A stretch of 64,000 nt of DNA from Paenibacillus sp. FSL H7-0331 (GTDB taxonomy: Bacteria; Bacillota; Bacilli; Paenibacillales; NBRC-103111). Position 1 is the stretch's first letter; each line of letters opens with the position of its first letter. The notes under the pieces were generated by a model. It saw only the letters and a program-made list of their open reading frames with translations. It was not told the origin of the DNA and searched no databases. The DNA lies in assembly GCF_001956045.1 (NCBI RefSeq), contig NZ_MRTH01000007.1, positions 264,789 through 328,788 of the forward strand, read 5' to 3'. Position numbers and translations under genes: made by a program. Positions 57,105 through 64,000 of this stretch are shown here, piece by piece.

Positions 57105-58217
57105 TTATTCAGAAGGTTTGTTTGGCTTATTTTCTTCCTTCTCAAGTTGAACGCTCTGAACTTCCGCAGATTCTTTATTTTTATCAGAAACATGTTCAGC
57201 ATGCTCGGCCACAATTTGATCTGCCGAAGGTGGGGTAACTACCGGAATACCTGTTAGAACAGGTACCGTAGATTGTTCTGACGGGTCAGATGACGCTTCC
57301 TCCACATATCCAATAGGTCGGATAGGATCGGAATAACGTTCCACTGATGCACCGCTTTTTCTACGGTACATCATAAATACCACGGCGAATATGATGATCA
57401 ATATCGCAAGCAGCTGTGAAATCCGGACATTGCCGCCATAGGTCATAAAGCCCGATTCAAAGCCTAACGCTCGCATAGGCGCCCATAAACCGTTCATCAG
57501 GGAAGCCAGCCAAGCAGGTCCAGTGAAATCCAGACTATCTGTTCTTAAGCCCTCCACGAAAAACCGGACAATCGAATACCCAATGAAATAACTTAAAAAC
57601 AGCTCTCCCGCGCGTAAAAACGGCCGTCTGCGCAGCACTAGCAAAAGCAATAAAACAATAAAATTAAATACCGATTCATATAAAAAGGTCGGATGATAAT
57701 ATTGGCCATTGATCAGCATCTGATTCACAATAAAATCCGGCAAATGCAGTGAGTTTCTTAAAAACGCCTCACTTACAGGCCCTCCATGGGCCTCCTGATT
57801 AATAAAATTCCCCCAGCGCCCGATAGCCTGACCGATAATCAAACCCGGTGCACACACATCAGCAATACGCCAAAAGCTGTAGCCCTTGCGACGCGTATAA
57901 ATCACTGCACAGATAACGGCTCCGATCAGTGCGCCATAGATAGCGATCCCGCCATGCCAGACCATAAATACCTCGGATAAATTATCCCTGTAATCCTCCC
58001 ACTTGAAAGCGACATAATAAATACGCGCGCCAATAATAGCCGAAGGGACTCCAAGCAGCACCAAATCCATATAGAAATCTGGATTCATCCCAAAACGCTT
58101 ACCTTCTCGAATAGCCAATAATAAGCCCATTAAGGCCGCCGTTCCCAAAATAATACCGTACCAATGCACCTGTAGTGCCCCGATTCCGAATGCAATCGGA
58201 TTCATTGCCAACCACAT
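57105..58217 (-). CDS. lgt: Prolipoprotein diacylglyceryl transferase with extended cytoplasmic tail
   Basis: 370 residues against about 270 in Bacillus subtilis. Signature VWHGGIAIYGALIG and GRWGNFINQEAHGG with the essential His/Arg/Asn region; seven transmembrane segments. From about residue 287 a charged, Glu/Lys/Pro-rich tail of about 84 residues follows. AAGGGAG before the ATG. It adds diacylglycerol to prolipoprotein Cys; clients in this window include the solute-binding protein and the GerC subunit. Confidence 0.95.
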   Translation of the reverse strand: MWLAMNPIAFGIGALQVHWYGIILGTAALMGLLLAIREGKRFGMNPDFYMDLVLLGVPSAIIGARIYYVAFKWEDYRDNLSEVFMVWHGGIAIYGALIGAVICAVIYTRRKGYSFWRIADVCAPGLIIGQAIGRWGNFINQEAHGGPVSEAFLRNSLHLPDFIVNQMLINGQYYHPTFLYESVFNFIVLLLLLVLRRRPFLRAGELFLSYFIGYSIVRFFVEGLRTDSLDFTGPAWLASLMNGLWAPMRALGFESGFMTYGGNVRISQLLAILIIIFAVVFMMYRRKSGASVERYSDPIRPIGYVEEASSDPSEQSTVPVLTGIPVVTPPSADQIVAEHAEHVSDKNKESAEVQSVQLEKEENKPNKPSE

Positions 58218-58250
58218 GTTGTTCTCCCTTCTGAATGCCGAAGCCTTCTC

Positions 58251-59192
58251 TTATTCCATATCATCCATATCCTCGGCTAATGTTTCCGTAAGCTTGTTTG
58301 TAAACTGCAGCGCAGCATTATAACCCATCCGCTTTAACCGATAGTTCATGGCTGCTACCTCGATAATAACCGCCAGATTTCGTCCTGGGCGAACCGGAAT
58401 CGTGACCAATGGAATATCCGTTTCTATAATACGTGTTGTCTCTTCATCCAAACCTAACCGATCATACTGCTTGTCCTGCTGCCACGTTTCCAGCTTAATC
58501 ACGACTGAAATTTTCTTCAAATTGCGAATCGCACCAGCACCGAATAAAGTCATCATATTAATGATACCCACACCACGGATTTCTAACAAATGACGGATCA
58601 GCTCCGGCGCATTACCCACCAGCACATGATCAGCCGTTTGACGAATTTCAACTGCATCATCCGCAATCAACCGATGTCCACGTTTTACCAGCTCCAGCGC
58701 AGTCTCGCTTTTACCTATACCACTGGAACCGGATATCAAAATCCCAATCCCGTATACATCAACTAGAACGCCATGAATCGTTGTGGATGGCGCAAGCTTG
58801 TTTTCCAAAAAACCTGTAATTCGGCTTGCCAAAATCGTAGTGGACTGAGGTGTACGCAGCACCGGAATCTGTTTATCATTTGCAGCGGCCAACAGTTCAA
58901 TCGGCACATCCAAACCACGGCTAATTAAAATACATGGTGTCTCCTCTGGCGCGCACAGACGTGTCATCCGATCCATTCGTTCCTCGGAGGACAGACCGTG
59001 AAAGAAGGTCAGCTCGGTCTTTCCTAGAATTTGCACACGTTCCATAGGATGGAACTCATAATAGCCTGCCATCTCTAATCCAGGGCGGTACAAATCTGCT
59101 ACGGTTATCGGTCTTTTCAGTCCTCCCTCACCGCAAATGACTTCCAAATGAAATTCCGCCACAAGATCGGACACTTTTACTTTTTTAGGCAT
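58251..59192 (-). CDS. hprK: HPr kinase/phosphorylase
   Basis: 313 residues from the ATG at 59192, behind GGAGACGG. Walker [11 protein letters not shown] with the following His/Asp region ([10 protein letters not shown]), and the family signature [15 protein letters not shown]. It phosphorylates Ser46 of HPr/Crh with ATP or PPi and reverses it by phosphorolysis. First of four co-directional genes. Confidence 0.97.
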   Translation of the reverse strand: MPKKVKVSDLVAEFHLEVICGEGGLKRPITVADLYRPGLEMAGYYEFHPMERVQILGKTELTFFHGLSSEERMDRMTRLCAPEETPCILISRGLDVPIELLAAANDKQIPVLRTPQSTTILASRITGFLENKLAPSTTIHGVLVDVYGIGILISGSSGIGKSETALELVKRGHRLIADDAVEIRQTADHVLVGNAPELIRHLLEIRGVGIINMMTLFGAGAIRNLKKISVVIKLETWQQDKQYDRLGLDEETTRIIETDIPLVTIPVRPGRNLAVIIEVAAMNYRLKRMGYNAALQFTNKLTETLAEDMDDME

Positions 59193-59305
59193 CTCTCTTC
59201 CGTCTCCTTCATTTTCCCGATAATTCCATCGTATATAAAATACCGTCATAAATCAACTCATGCAGAGAATTCCAGCTCAATTTCCATCAAATTTCAATAA
59301 AAAAA

Positions 59306-59326
59306 GACCAGTCGCTAAGACTGGCC
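59306..59326 (-). terminator. Terminator after the msmX-like gene
   Basis: GGCCAGTC/GACTGGTC stem followed on the minus strand by seven T's. Confidence 0.8.
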
Positions 59327-59344
59327 TTCCTCGTTATAGGCAAA

Positions 59345-60466
59345 TTATGATGTGAAAATGGATAATGTCGATTCTTTATCGAAGAAATGAACTTTATTCA
59401 TGTCTACAGCTAATTTTACATTTGTATTTTCTTTGAAGCCTGCACGGCCGTCAACACGAGCAACGACGCTGTTTTTGCCAATACCAGTCAAGTAAAGGAA
59501 CATTTCATGACCCAAGTTCTCAGCAACTTCGATGTGTGCATTAACAACGGAGTTAGGGGAAGCTTCCAGGAATACTGGCTCTTCGTGAAGATCCTCAGGA
59601 CGGATACCCATAACTACTTCTTTACCCAAGTAACCTTTTTCACGTAAGAATTTCGCTTTACCTTCTGGCACTTCTACGTTCACGCCATCAGCTTTGAAGT
59701 ATACGCTGTTGTTAGCATCTGTAAAGTTTCCAGTAATGAAGTTCATCGAAGGCGATCCGATAAAGCTCGCAACGAACATATTTTTCGGGAAGTTGTAGAT
59801 TTCTTCTGGTGTATCGGCTTGTTGAATAATTCCTTTTTCCATAACAACAATACGATCGCCCATTGTCATAGCTTCGGTTTGGTCATGCGTTACATAGATA
59901 GTTGTAACTTCCAAACGTTTGGACAATTTACTGATCTCAGCACGCATCTGTACGCGAAGTTTGGCATCCAAGTTGGAAAGTGGCTCATCCATTAAGAAAA
60001 CTTGTGGCTCACGTACAATCGCACGACCCAAGGCAACACGTTGACGTTGACCCCCGGAAAGAGCTTTTGGTTTACGATCAAGCAAATGTGTAATATCTAG
60101 AATTTTGGCTGCATCACGAACGCGAGCGTCGATATCAGCTTTTTTGAATTTACGAAGTTTAAGTCCGAACGCCATATTTTGATAAACACTCATATGAGGA
60201 TACAAGGCATAGGATTGGAAAACCATCGCGATATCGCGGTCCTTAGGTGCCACGTCGTTAACCAAACGGTCGCCGATGTAAAGTTCACCCTCAGTGATTT
60301 CTTCCAAACCTGCAATCATACGAAGAGTTGTGGACTTACCGCAACCGGAAGCGCCTACAAGAACGACAAACTCTTTATCTTTGACTTCAAGGTGGAAATC
60401 TTTAACTGTTGCTTCTTCTGCACCCGCGTATTTTTTTACGATATGGTTTAAGCGTACACCTGCCAT
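59345..60466 (-). CDS. msmX: Multiple-sugar ABC transporter ATPase (MsmX/UgpC-like)
   Basis: 373 residues. Walker [12 protein letters not shown]-loop [12 protein letters not shown], signature [14 protein letters not shown], Walker [15 protein letters not shown]-loop [11 protein letters not shown], and a C-terminal OB/TOBE regulatory domain. Family knowledge: in Bacillus one MsmX energises several sugar importers that lack their own ATPase. It is a candidate partner for the permease and binding protein at the left edge. Monocistronic, GGGGGA before the ATG. Confidence 0.92.
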   Translation of the reverse strand: MAGVRLNHIVKKYAGAEEATVKDFHLEVKDKEFVVLVGASGCGKSTTLRMIAGLEEITEGELYIGDRLVNDVAPKDRDIAMVFQSYALYPHMSVYQNMAFGLKLRKFKKADIDARVRDAAKILDITHLLDRKPKALSGGQRQRVALGRAIVREPQVFLMDEPLSNLDAKLRVQMRAEISKLSKRLEVTTIYVTHDQTEAMTMGDRIVVMEKGIIQQADTPEEIYNFPKNMFVASFIGSPSMNFITGNFTDANNSVYFKADGVNVEVPEGKAKFLREKGYLGKEVVMGIRPEDLHEEPVFLEASPNSVVNAHIEVAENLGHEMFLYLTGIGKNSVVARVDGRAGFKENTNVKLAVDMNKVHFFDKESTLSIFTS

Positions 60467-60558
60467 GGTTCAATTCCCCCTACATATTTATGATCAATTT
60501 ATATCCTTATCTTACCCTACCAATCCGTTTGTGACTATGCACAATCCTCACAAAAAAA

Positions 60559-61674
60559 TCACTTTCTTTTCGTTACTTTGTACAATAGCAGAGCAATCTT
60601 GACCAATACCGCATCATTAAATGTACGAACATCCAAACCTGTCTCTTGTTTGAACTTGTCCAGTCGGTACAAAAGCGTATTTCTGTGAATATAGAGCTTC
60701 TTGGCAGTTTCGCTCACATTGCAATCAATTCGGAAAAAATGCTCCAGTGTCGTCATCGTCTCTGAATCCAGGGCAACGTCAAGCCGCTTCAATACACGTT
60801 CCAGGAAGCTCGTCTTATCTGCCTCAGGGATCTGATGAATGAGCTTTTCCAGCTGCAAGGACCATGGCAAATGCATATTGCTTCCTACATGGTAGGTACG
60901 ACCTAGCATAATGGTCTCACGCAGCTGCAGAACACTTGCATACAGCGACTTAGCCGGCAAAATAGGATAGTGAATAGCCAGATGACATTCTCCGATCCAT
61001 TCATTCTCCAGCATGGCGTGCAAGCCAAATCCGATCGCCGCAAGCGTATCCTCCAGACTCTCTTCATCCCCATTATCACGCTCATCAGCCGCATCGATCG
61101 ATAGCATTTTCTCGGAGCCAAGAATCAACCATTCCTTATCCATCAACGGAATCAAAATCATCTCCGTATCAAAAAACGACTCCAGCAGCTTTTTCAGCTC
61201 CTGATAACTGACTCGTTGTGATTGTGAATAATCGCCATAGAGCAACAAAGGAATTTTGGTGGAATACAAGGAAAGCTGCGATACCAGGGTGTCAGGCATT
61301 TCTGCATGAACAAGCCCAAGCTCCTGCTGCTGTTTGAACCAGTCTTTTACCATGGCTGCCTTACGCTCTTCCTCACTGGTCGATGAGGTGTTTTTCTTCT
61401 CCTGTAAGCGCCGTGTTTCGAGCATGAGCTCTACGAGCTGCCGTTCTGCCAATGTCACACCTTGTGCCGATACCAATAAAACAAGCGCATCCTGAGCGTC
61501 CTTGTGAACAAAAAAGACCAGTTGATCCTCTTCAACAATGCTTTTCGTTGGAGTTCCCTTGTCCTTATCTTCGGAATCAACCCGATTCAGCCAATACTCC
61601 CAAGTCCATTTGGATAAACGTACAGACCCTTTGAAAATCTGCTCCAGCTGCTGCCTTAATGGCTCCCAGTCCAT
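60559..61674 (-). CDS. PucR/CdaR-type transcriptional regulator
   Basis: 371 residues. The C-terminal about 60 residues form the PucR helix-turn-helix (NVSETAKKLYIHRNTLLYRLDKF). The N-terminal and central parts lack a recognised sensor domain but resemble GGDEF-like CdaR middle regions. GGGGG before the ATG. Upstream of and co-directional with the msmX-like gene (92 bp apart), so it may regulate it. Effector unknown. Confidence 0.82.
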   Translation of the reverse strand: MDWEPLRQQLEQIFKGSVRLSKWTWEYWLNRVDSEDKDKGTPTKSIVEEDQLVFFVHKDAQDALVLLVSAQGVTLAERQLVELMLETRRLQEKKNTSSTSEEERKAAMVKDWFKQQQELGLVHAEMPDTLVSQLSLYSTKIPLLLYGDYSQSQRVSYQELKKLLESFFDTEMILIPLMDKEWLILGSEKMLSIDAADERDNGDEESLEDTLAAIGFGLHAMLENEWIGECHLAIHYPILPAKSLYASVLQLRETIMLGRTYHVGSNMHLPWSLQLEKLIHQIPEADKTSFLERVLKRLDVALDSETMTTLEHFFRIDCNVSETAKKLYIHRNTLLYRLDKFKQETGLDVRTFNDAVLVKIALLLYKVTKRK

Positions 61675-61802
61675 ACTTGAGCCCCCAACCTATTTTAGTT
61701 TAACAAAGTTAGATAAATAATGTTGTTCTGGTCTACAGAGCTTGTGATCCTATCTTTATCATAGCAAAATAGCAATAAACAACCAAGTATCAAACAAACA
61801 AA

Positions 61803-61831
61803 ATCACCCTGCGCAGCTTGCACAAGGTGAT
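61803..61831 (-). terminator. Terminator after the NlpC/P60 gene
   Basis: ATCACC..GC/GC..GGTGAT stem followed on the minus strand by TTTTG. Confidence 0.7.
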
Positions 61832-61851
61832 GTCTCCGATTCACAGCCTAT

Positions 61852-62706
61852 TTAATCAATCACCCTACGAGCCGTTACATAATGATCTTTCCACCAGCCG
61901 CTGTCGATCGTACTGTATTTAACCCCGCCTTCTCCATAAGTATGTACCATCATGCCATCACCGATATACATGCCAACATGACCAATCTTGCCATTGGAAT
62001 CCTTTGTTGTGAAAAATACAAGGTCGCCCGTATCCAAATTACTTTTGCTGATGAATTTACCTTCCAGTGCCTGATCCCGAGAAACGCGCGGCAGTGAGAT
62101 ATCATACTTGGCAAAAATCCATTTCATAAAAGAGGAGCAATCAAATGTCTGGGTTTGTCCATATTTGGCACCAAAAACGTAAGGAGTCCCCAGATACTTT
62201 TGGGCTTCAAGCACCAGCTTGGCTCGTACCTGATCGTTGGCCGACAGAATTCGGCGTGCTCCAATAAATTCGCTGCGAAACGTATTAACAGAGTAAGTGA
62301 CCACTTCGTCCTTGGATTTTGATGCCATTACGAGCTTATCGTTACCGATATAAATCCCCGATGAGCTTGGTGTATTATCTTTCCCGAAAAATAAAACATC
62401 CCCTTCAATCACACTCGATAACGATTTAATCAGCAGTTTATTCATATTAAATTGGTCGTTCAAAGTTCTCGGCATCTTATAATCAAGCATCTTATATACG
62501 TAATAGTTCAGTCCCGATGCATCAAAGCCTTTAGCTATCGTTTCCTGACCTGCTGCATAATCTTTACCAACCAGCTTTTTACTCAATGACACCGCATCCA
62601 TATCATCATAGGCAGCATAAGCTGATCCTGCCATAACCCCACTCAAAGTCACTGCCATAACAACGGTGATACCTGCAGCTCGTAACATACTGCCTTTCGT
62701 CATCAT
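61852..62706 (-). CDS. Secreted NlpC/P60 protein: one inactive and one active-looking domain
   Basis: 284 residues. Sec signal peptide (AAGITVVMAVTLSGVMAGS, cleavage near AYA-A). The C-terminal domain (about 160-284) has Cys190 (FDCSSF), His243 (IGHVGMYIG) and His255, the NlpC/P60 triad for cleaving D-Glu/meso-DAP-type peptide bonds in peptidoglycan. The N-terminal copy (about 42-155) has FDASGL with Ala63 in place of Cys and Ser in place of the first His, so it is predicted non-catalytic, perhaps binding wall peptide. No LysM or SH3 domain. GGAGGG before the ATG. Confidence 0.9.
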   Translation of the reverse strand: MMTKGSMLRAAGITVVMAVTLSGVMAGSAYAAYDDMDAVSLSKKLVGKDYAAGQETIAKGFDASGLNYYVYKMLDYKMPRTLNDQFNMNKLLIKSLSSVIEGDVLFFGKDNTPSSSGIYIGNDKLVMASKSKDEVVTYSVNTFRSEFIGARRILSANDQVRAKLVLEAQKYLGTPYVFGAKYGQTQTFDCSSFMKWIFAKYDISLPRVSRDQALEGKFISKSNLDTGDLVFFTTKDSNGKIGHVGMYIGDGMMVHTYGEGGVKYSTIDSGWWKDHYVTARRVID

Positions 62707-63049
62707 TAATTCCCTCCAATTTCACATATGTTATCCATATTTGGGCGATTTCTATTCCCGTAGCAACACATTACCATGGAAAATATGTGAGATTCATTGA
62801 GCAAAATGTACCTCAACTCTGAAAAGGTTGGGGCCCGGTCCACAATCAGGAAGGTTCGCTTGCATCAACAACTACAAATCATACACTTTTTAAATGCTGA
62901 TGACTAAACCGAAGGGATCTTCATAGAATAAAGCCTCTCATTTTACAATTTCTCAAAAAGTATGCTACAGTTTAATTAAATGCTTTATAACAAAATAGGT
63001 TTAAGCACAAGAACTACGACTTCATTTAAAAATCAAGGAGCTGCTTCCT
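62707..63049. other. Intergenic region between divergent genes
   Basis: A possible promoter for the rightward gene is TTTACA (62942-62947), an 18-bp spacer and TACAGT (62966-62971). Nothing else is supported. Confidence 0.4.
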
Positions 63050-63358
63050 ATGGCCATAGTCGAAATCACCATAATCCCGGTCGGTACCTCATCCACCAGC
63101 CTGAGCGCTTACGTCGCCAATATGCAGGTCGTGCTCGCCCAGATGAAAGAGCCCATCAGCTATCAAATGACGCCAATGAGCACAATTATTGAGGGTGATC
63201 TCGATGATTTATTCAAGGTCATACGCCGCTTGCATGAACTTCCCTTTCAAAAGGGAGCAGAGCGTGTTTCCACTTCCATTAAGATTGACGATCGTCGCGA
63301 TCAACCGAGCTCCATGCGGCAAAAAATGAAATCTGTTGAATCTAAGTTGATTCCGTGA
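63050..63358 (+). CDS. MTH1187/YkoF-type thiamine-binding-like protein (DUF77)
   Basis: 102 residues. VEITIIPVGTSSTSLSAYVA and PMSTIIEGDLDDLFKVIRRLHE are the family pattern; relatives bind thiamine or thiamine precursors as small ferredoxin-like oligomers. AAGGAG before the ATG. Single gene; role inferred from the family only. Confidence 0.85.
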   Translation: MAIVEITIIPVGTSSTSLSAYVANMQVVLAQMKEPISYQMTPMSTIIEGDLDDLFKVIRRLHELPFQKGAERVSTSIKIDDRRDQPSSMRQKMKSVESKLIP

Positions 63359-63420
63359 ATCGATTTAATGAATTCCAAATATCCAATAAAGTTTGCTAGT
63401 TCAAAAATATGCGAAAAAAA

Positions 63421-63438
63421 GAGACCTTCGCAGGTCTC
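63421..63438 (-). terminator. Terminator of the tRNA cluster
   Basis: GAGACC/GGTCTC stem followed on the minus strand by seven T's, 17 bp after tRNA-Lys. Confidence 0.75.
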
Positions 63439-63455
63439 TTTACTTTCTGTATGGA

Positions 63456-63528
63456 TGAGACATGTAGGATTCGAACCTACGACACCCTGATTAAAAGTCA
63501 GGTGCTCTACCAACTGAGCTAATGTCTC
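63456..63528 (-). tRNA. tRNA-Lys (anticodon TTT)
   Basis: 73 nt; acceptor GAGACAT/ATGTCTC, anticodon loop CTTTTAA. CCA is not encoded (genomic TCC follows the discriminator A). Confidence 0.93.
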
Positions 63529-63534
63529 AAATCA

Positions 63535-63619
63535 TGGTGGAGGATGATGGATTCGAACCACCGAACTCAGAGAGAGCAGATTTACAGTCTGCCGTGTTTA
63601 GCCACTTCACTAATCCTCC
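63535..63619 (-). tRNA. tRNA-Tyr (anticodon GTA)
   Basis: 85 nt with encoded CCA and a long variable arm; anticodon loop CTGTAAA. Confidence 0.93.
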
Positions 63620-63639
63620 ATAATGGATGATGCTGCTTG

Positions 63640-63712
<73 letters not shown>

Positions 63713-63780
63713 AAGTTTGAATGATGTCCTTCAACAAGTATGTGAAGTAATCAACATTATTATTCTTCATAACAGTAAAT

Positions 63781-63856
63781 GGTGGAGGCTGACGGGATCG
63801 AACCGCCGACCCTCTGCTTGTAAGGCAGATGCTCTCCCAGCTGAGCTAAGCCTCCA
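63781..63856 (-). tRNA. tRNA-Val (anticodon TAC)
   Basis: 76 nt with encoded CCA; acceptor GGAGGCT/AGCCTCC, anticodon loop CTTACAA. Confidence 0.94.
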
Positions 63857-63920
63857 TAAGTTAACCAAATCAAGACGAATCATAACATATTTCATTATGT
63901 AAAATCAATAATAAAATAAG

Positions 63921-63997
63921 TGGTAGCGGCGAAGGGAATCGAACCCCCGACCTCACGGGTATGAACCGTACGCTCTAGCCAGCTGAGCTACACCGCC
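63921..63997 (-). tRNA. tRNA-Met (anticodon CAT, elongator type)
   Basis: 77 nt with encoded CCA; anticodon loop TTCATAC. The acceptor begins GGCGGTG and lacks the initiator's three G:C anticodon-stem pattern, so it reads as elongator Met. Confidence 0.88.
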
Positions 63998-64000
63998 ACA

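Overview
The window looks like a chromosomal segment from a spore-forming, low-to-mid G+C Gram-positive bacterium of the Paenibacillus type. The evidence is a ger germination operon with a sigma-G-like promoter, an S-layer-homology exoprotein, CggR, HPr kinase, the WhiA/YvcK/RapZ block, the two-subunit HisG/HisZ enzyme, CtsR control of clpP, TTG/GTG starts behind strong AGGAGG sites, and the order secG-rnr-smpB-ssrA. The genus is inferred from gene content and order only; no database was searched.

Layout. (1) 1-5827, minus strand: a carbohydrate-uptake locus in the order histidine kinase, AraC-type response regulator, lipoprotein solute-binding protein and permease, with the permease cut by the window edge. 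(2) 6233-20556: an accessory region holding an SGNH hydrolase, a possibly truncated exoprotein-like gene, a ger operon, a SEC-C protein, an HD phosphohydrolase, a large SLH protein with a 732-bp internal duplication, and a prolyl 4-hydroxylase. (3) 20557-25107: ssrA (tmRNA), smpB, rnr, secG. (4) 25304-28621: a Zn/Cd-type P-ATPase with a His-rich N-terminus and a membrane metallopeptidase. (5) 28690-35827: the glycolytic operon cggR-gap-pgk-tpiA-gpmI-eno. (6) 36072-44280: tRNA-Arg, clpP, a secreted copper-amine-oxidase-N-domain protein, an HPr/Crh-like protein, whiA, yvcK, rapZ, glcK and trxB. (7) 44362-54081: a TPR protein, prs, and the histidine operon hisZGDBHF(IE)J, which lacks hisA. (8) 54416-63358: an AI-2E-family permease, hprK-lgt-ppaX-acyltransferase, an MsmX-like ATPase, a PucR-type regulator, an NlpC/P60 protein and a thiamine-binding-like protein. 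(9) 63456-63997: five tRNA genes (Met, Val, Thr, Tyr, Lys), all on the minus strand.

Main discovery. The three-gene ger operon lies inside a 4,313-bp segment (8401-12713) with the anatomy of a transposon. It has 25-bp imperfect terminal inverted repeats beginning TGTGA, a 5-bp target duplication (AAGCT), and six copies of a 19-bp subterminal motif (about YTGAAGCATAnnnnTGCC), four at the left end and two at the right. No transposase gene is inside. Removing the segment and one AAGCT rebuilds a 75-bp sequence that is present uninterrupted at 19356-19430, which serves as an internal empty-site control. That 75-bp sequence sits directly beside a partial copy of the ssrA 3' end in both places (12745-12858 and 19431-19513). 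The region beside the intact ssrA therefore appears to have grown by repeated insertion or duplication at ssrA, and a non-autonomous, possibly Tn7-like element then carried a germinant-receptor operon into one of the remnants.

How the genes work together. HprK phosphorylates Ser46 of the HPr-like protein encoded at the crh position; CggR controls lower glycolysis; MsmX is a likely energy source for the sugar transporter at the left edge, which has no ATPase beside it; the extra prs next to the his genes could supply PRPP to HisG/HisZ.
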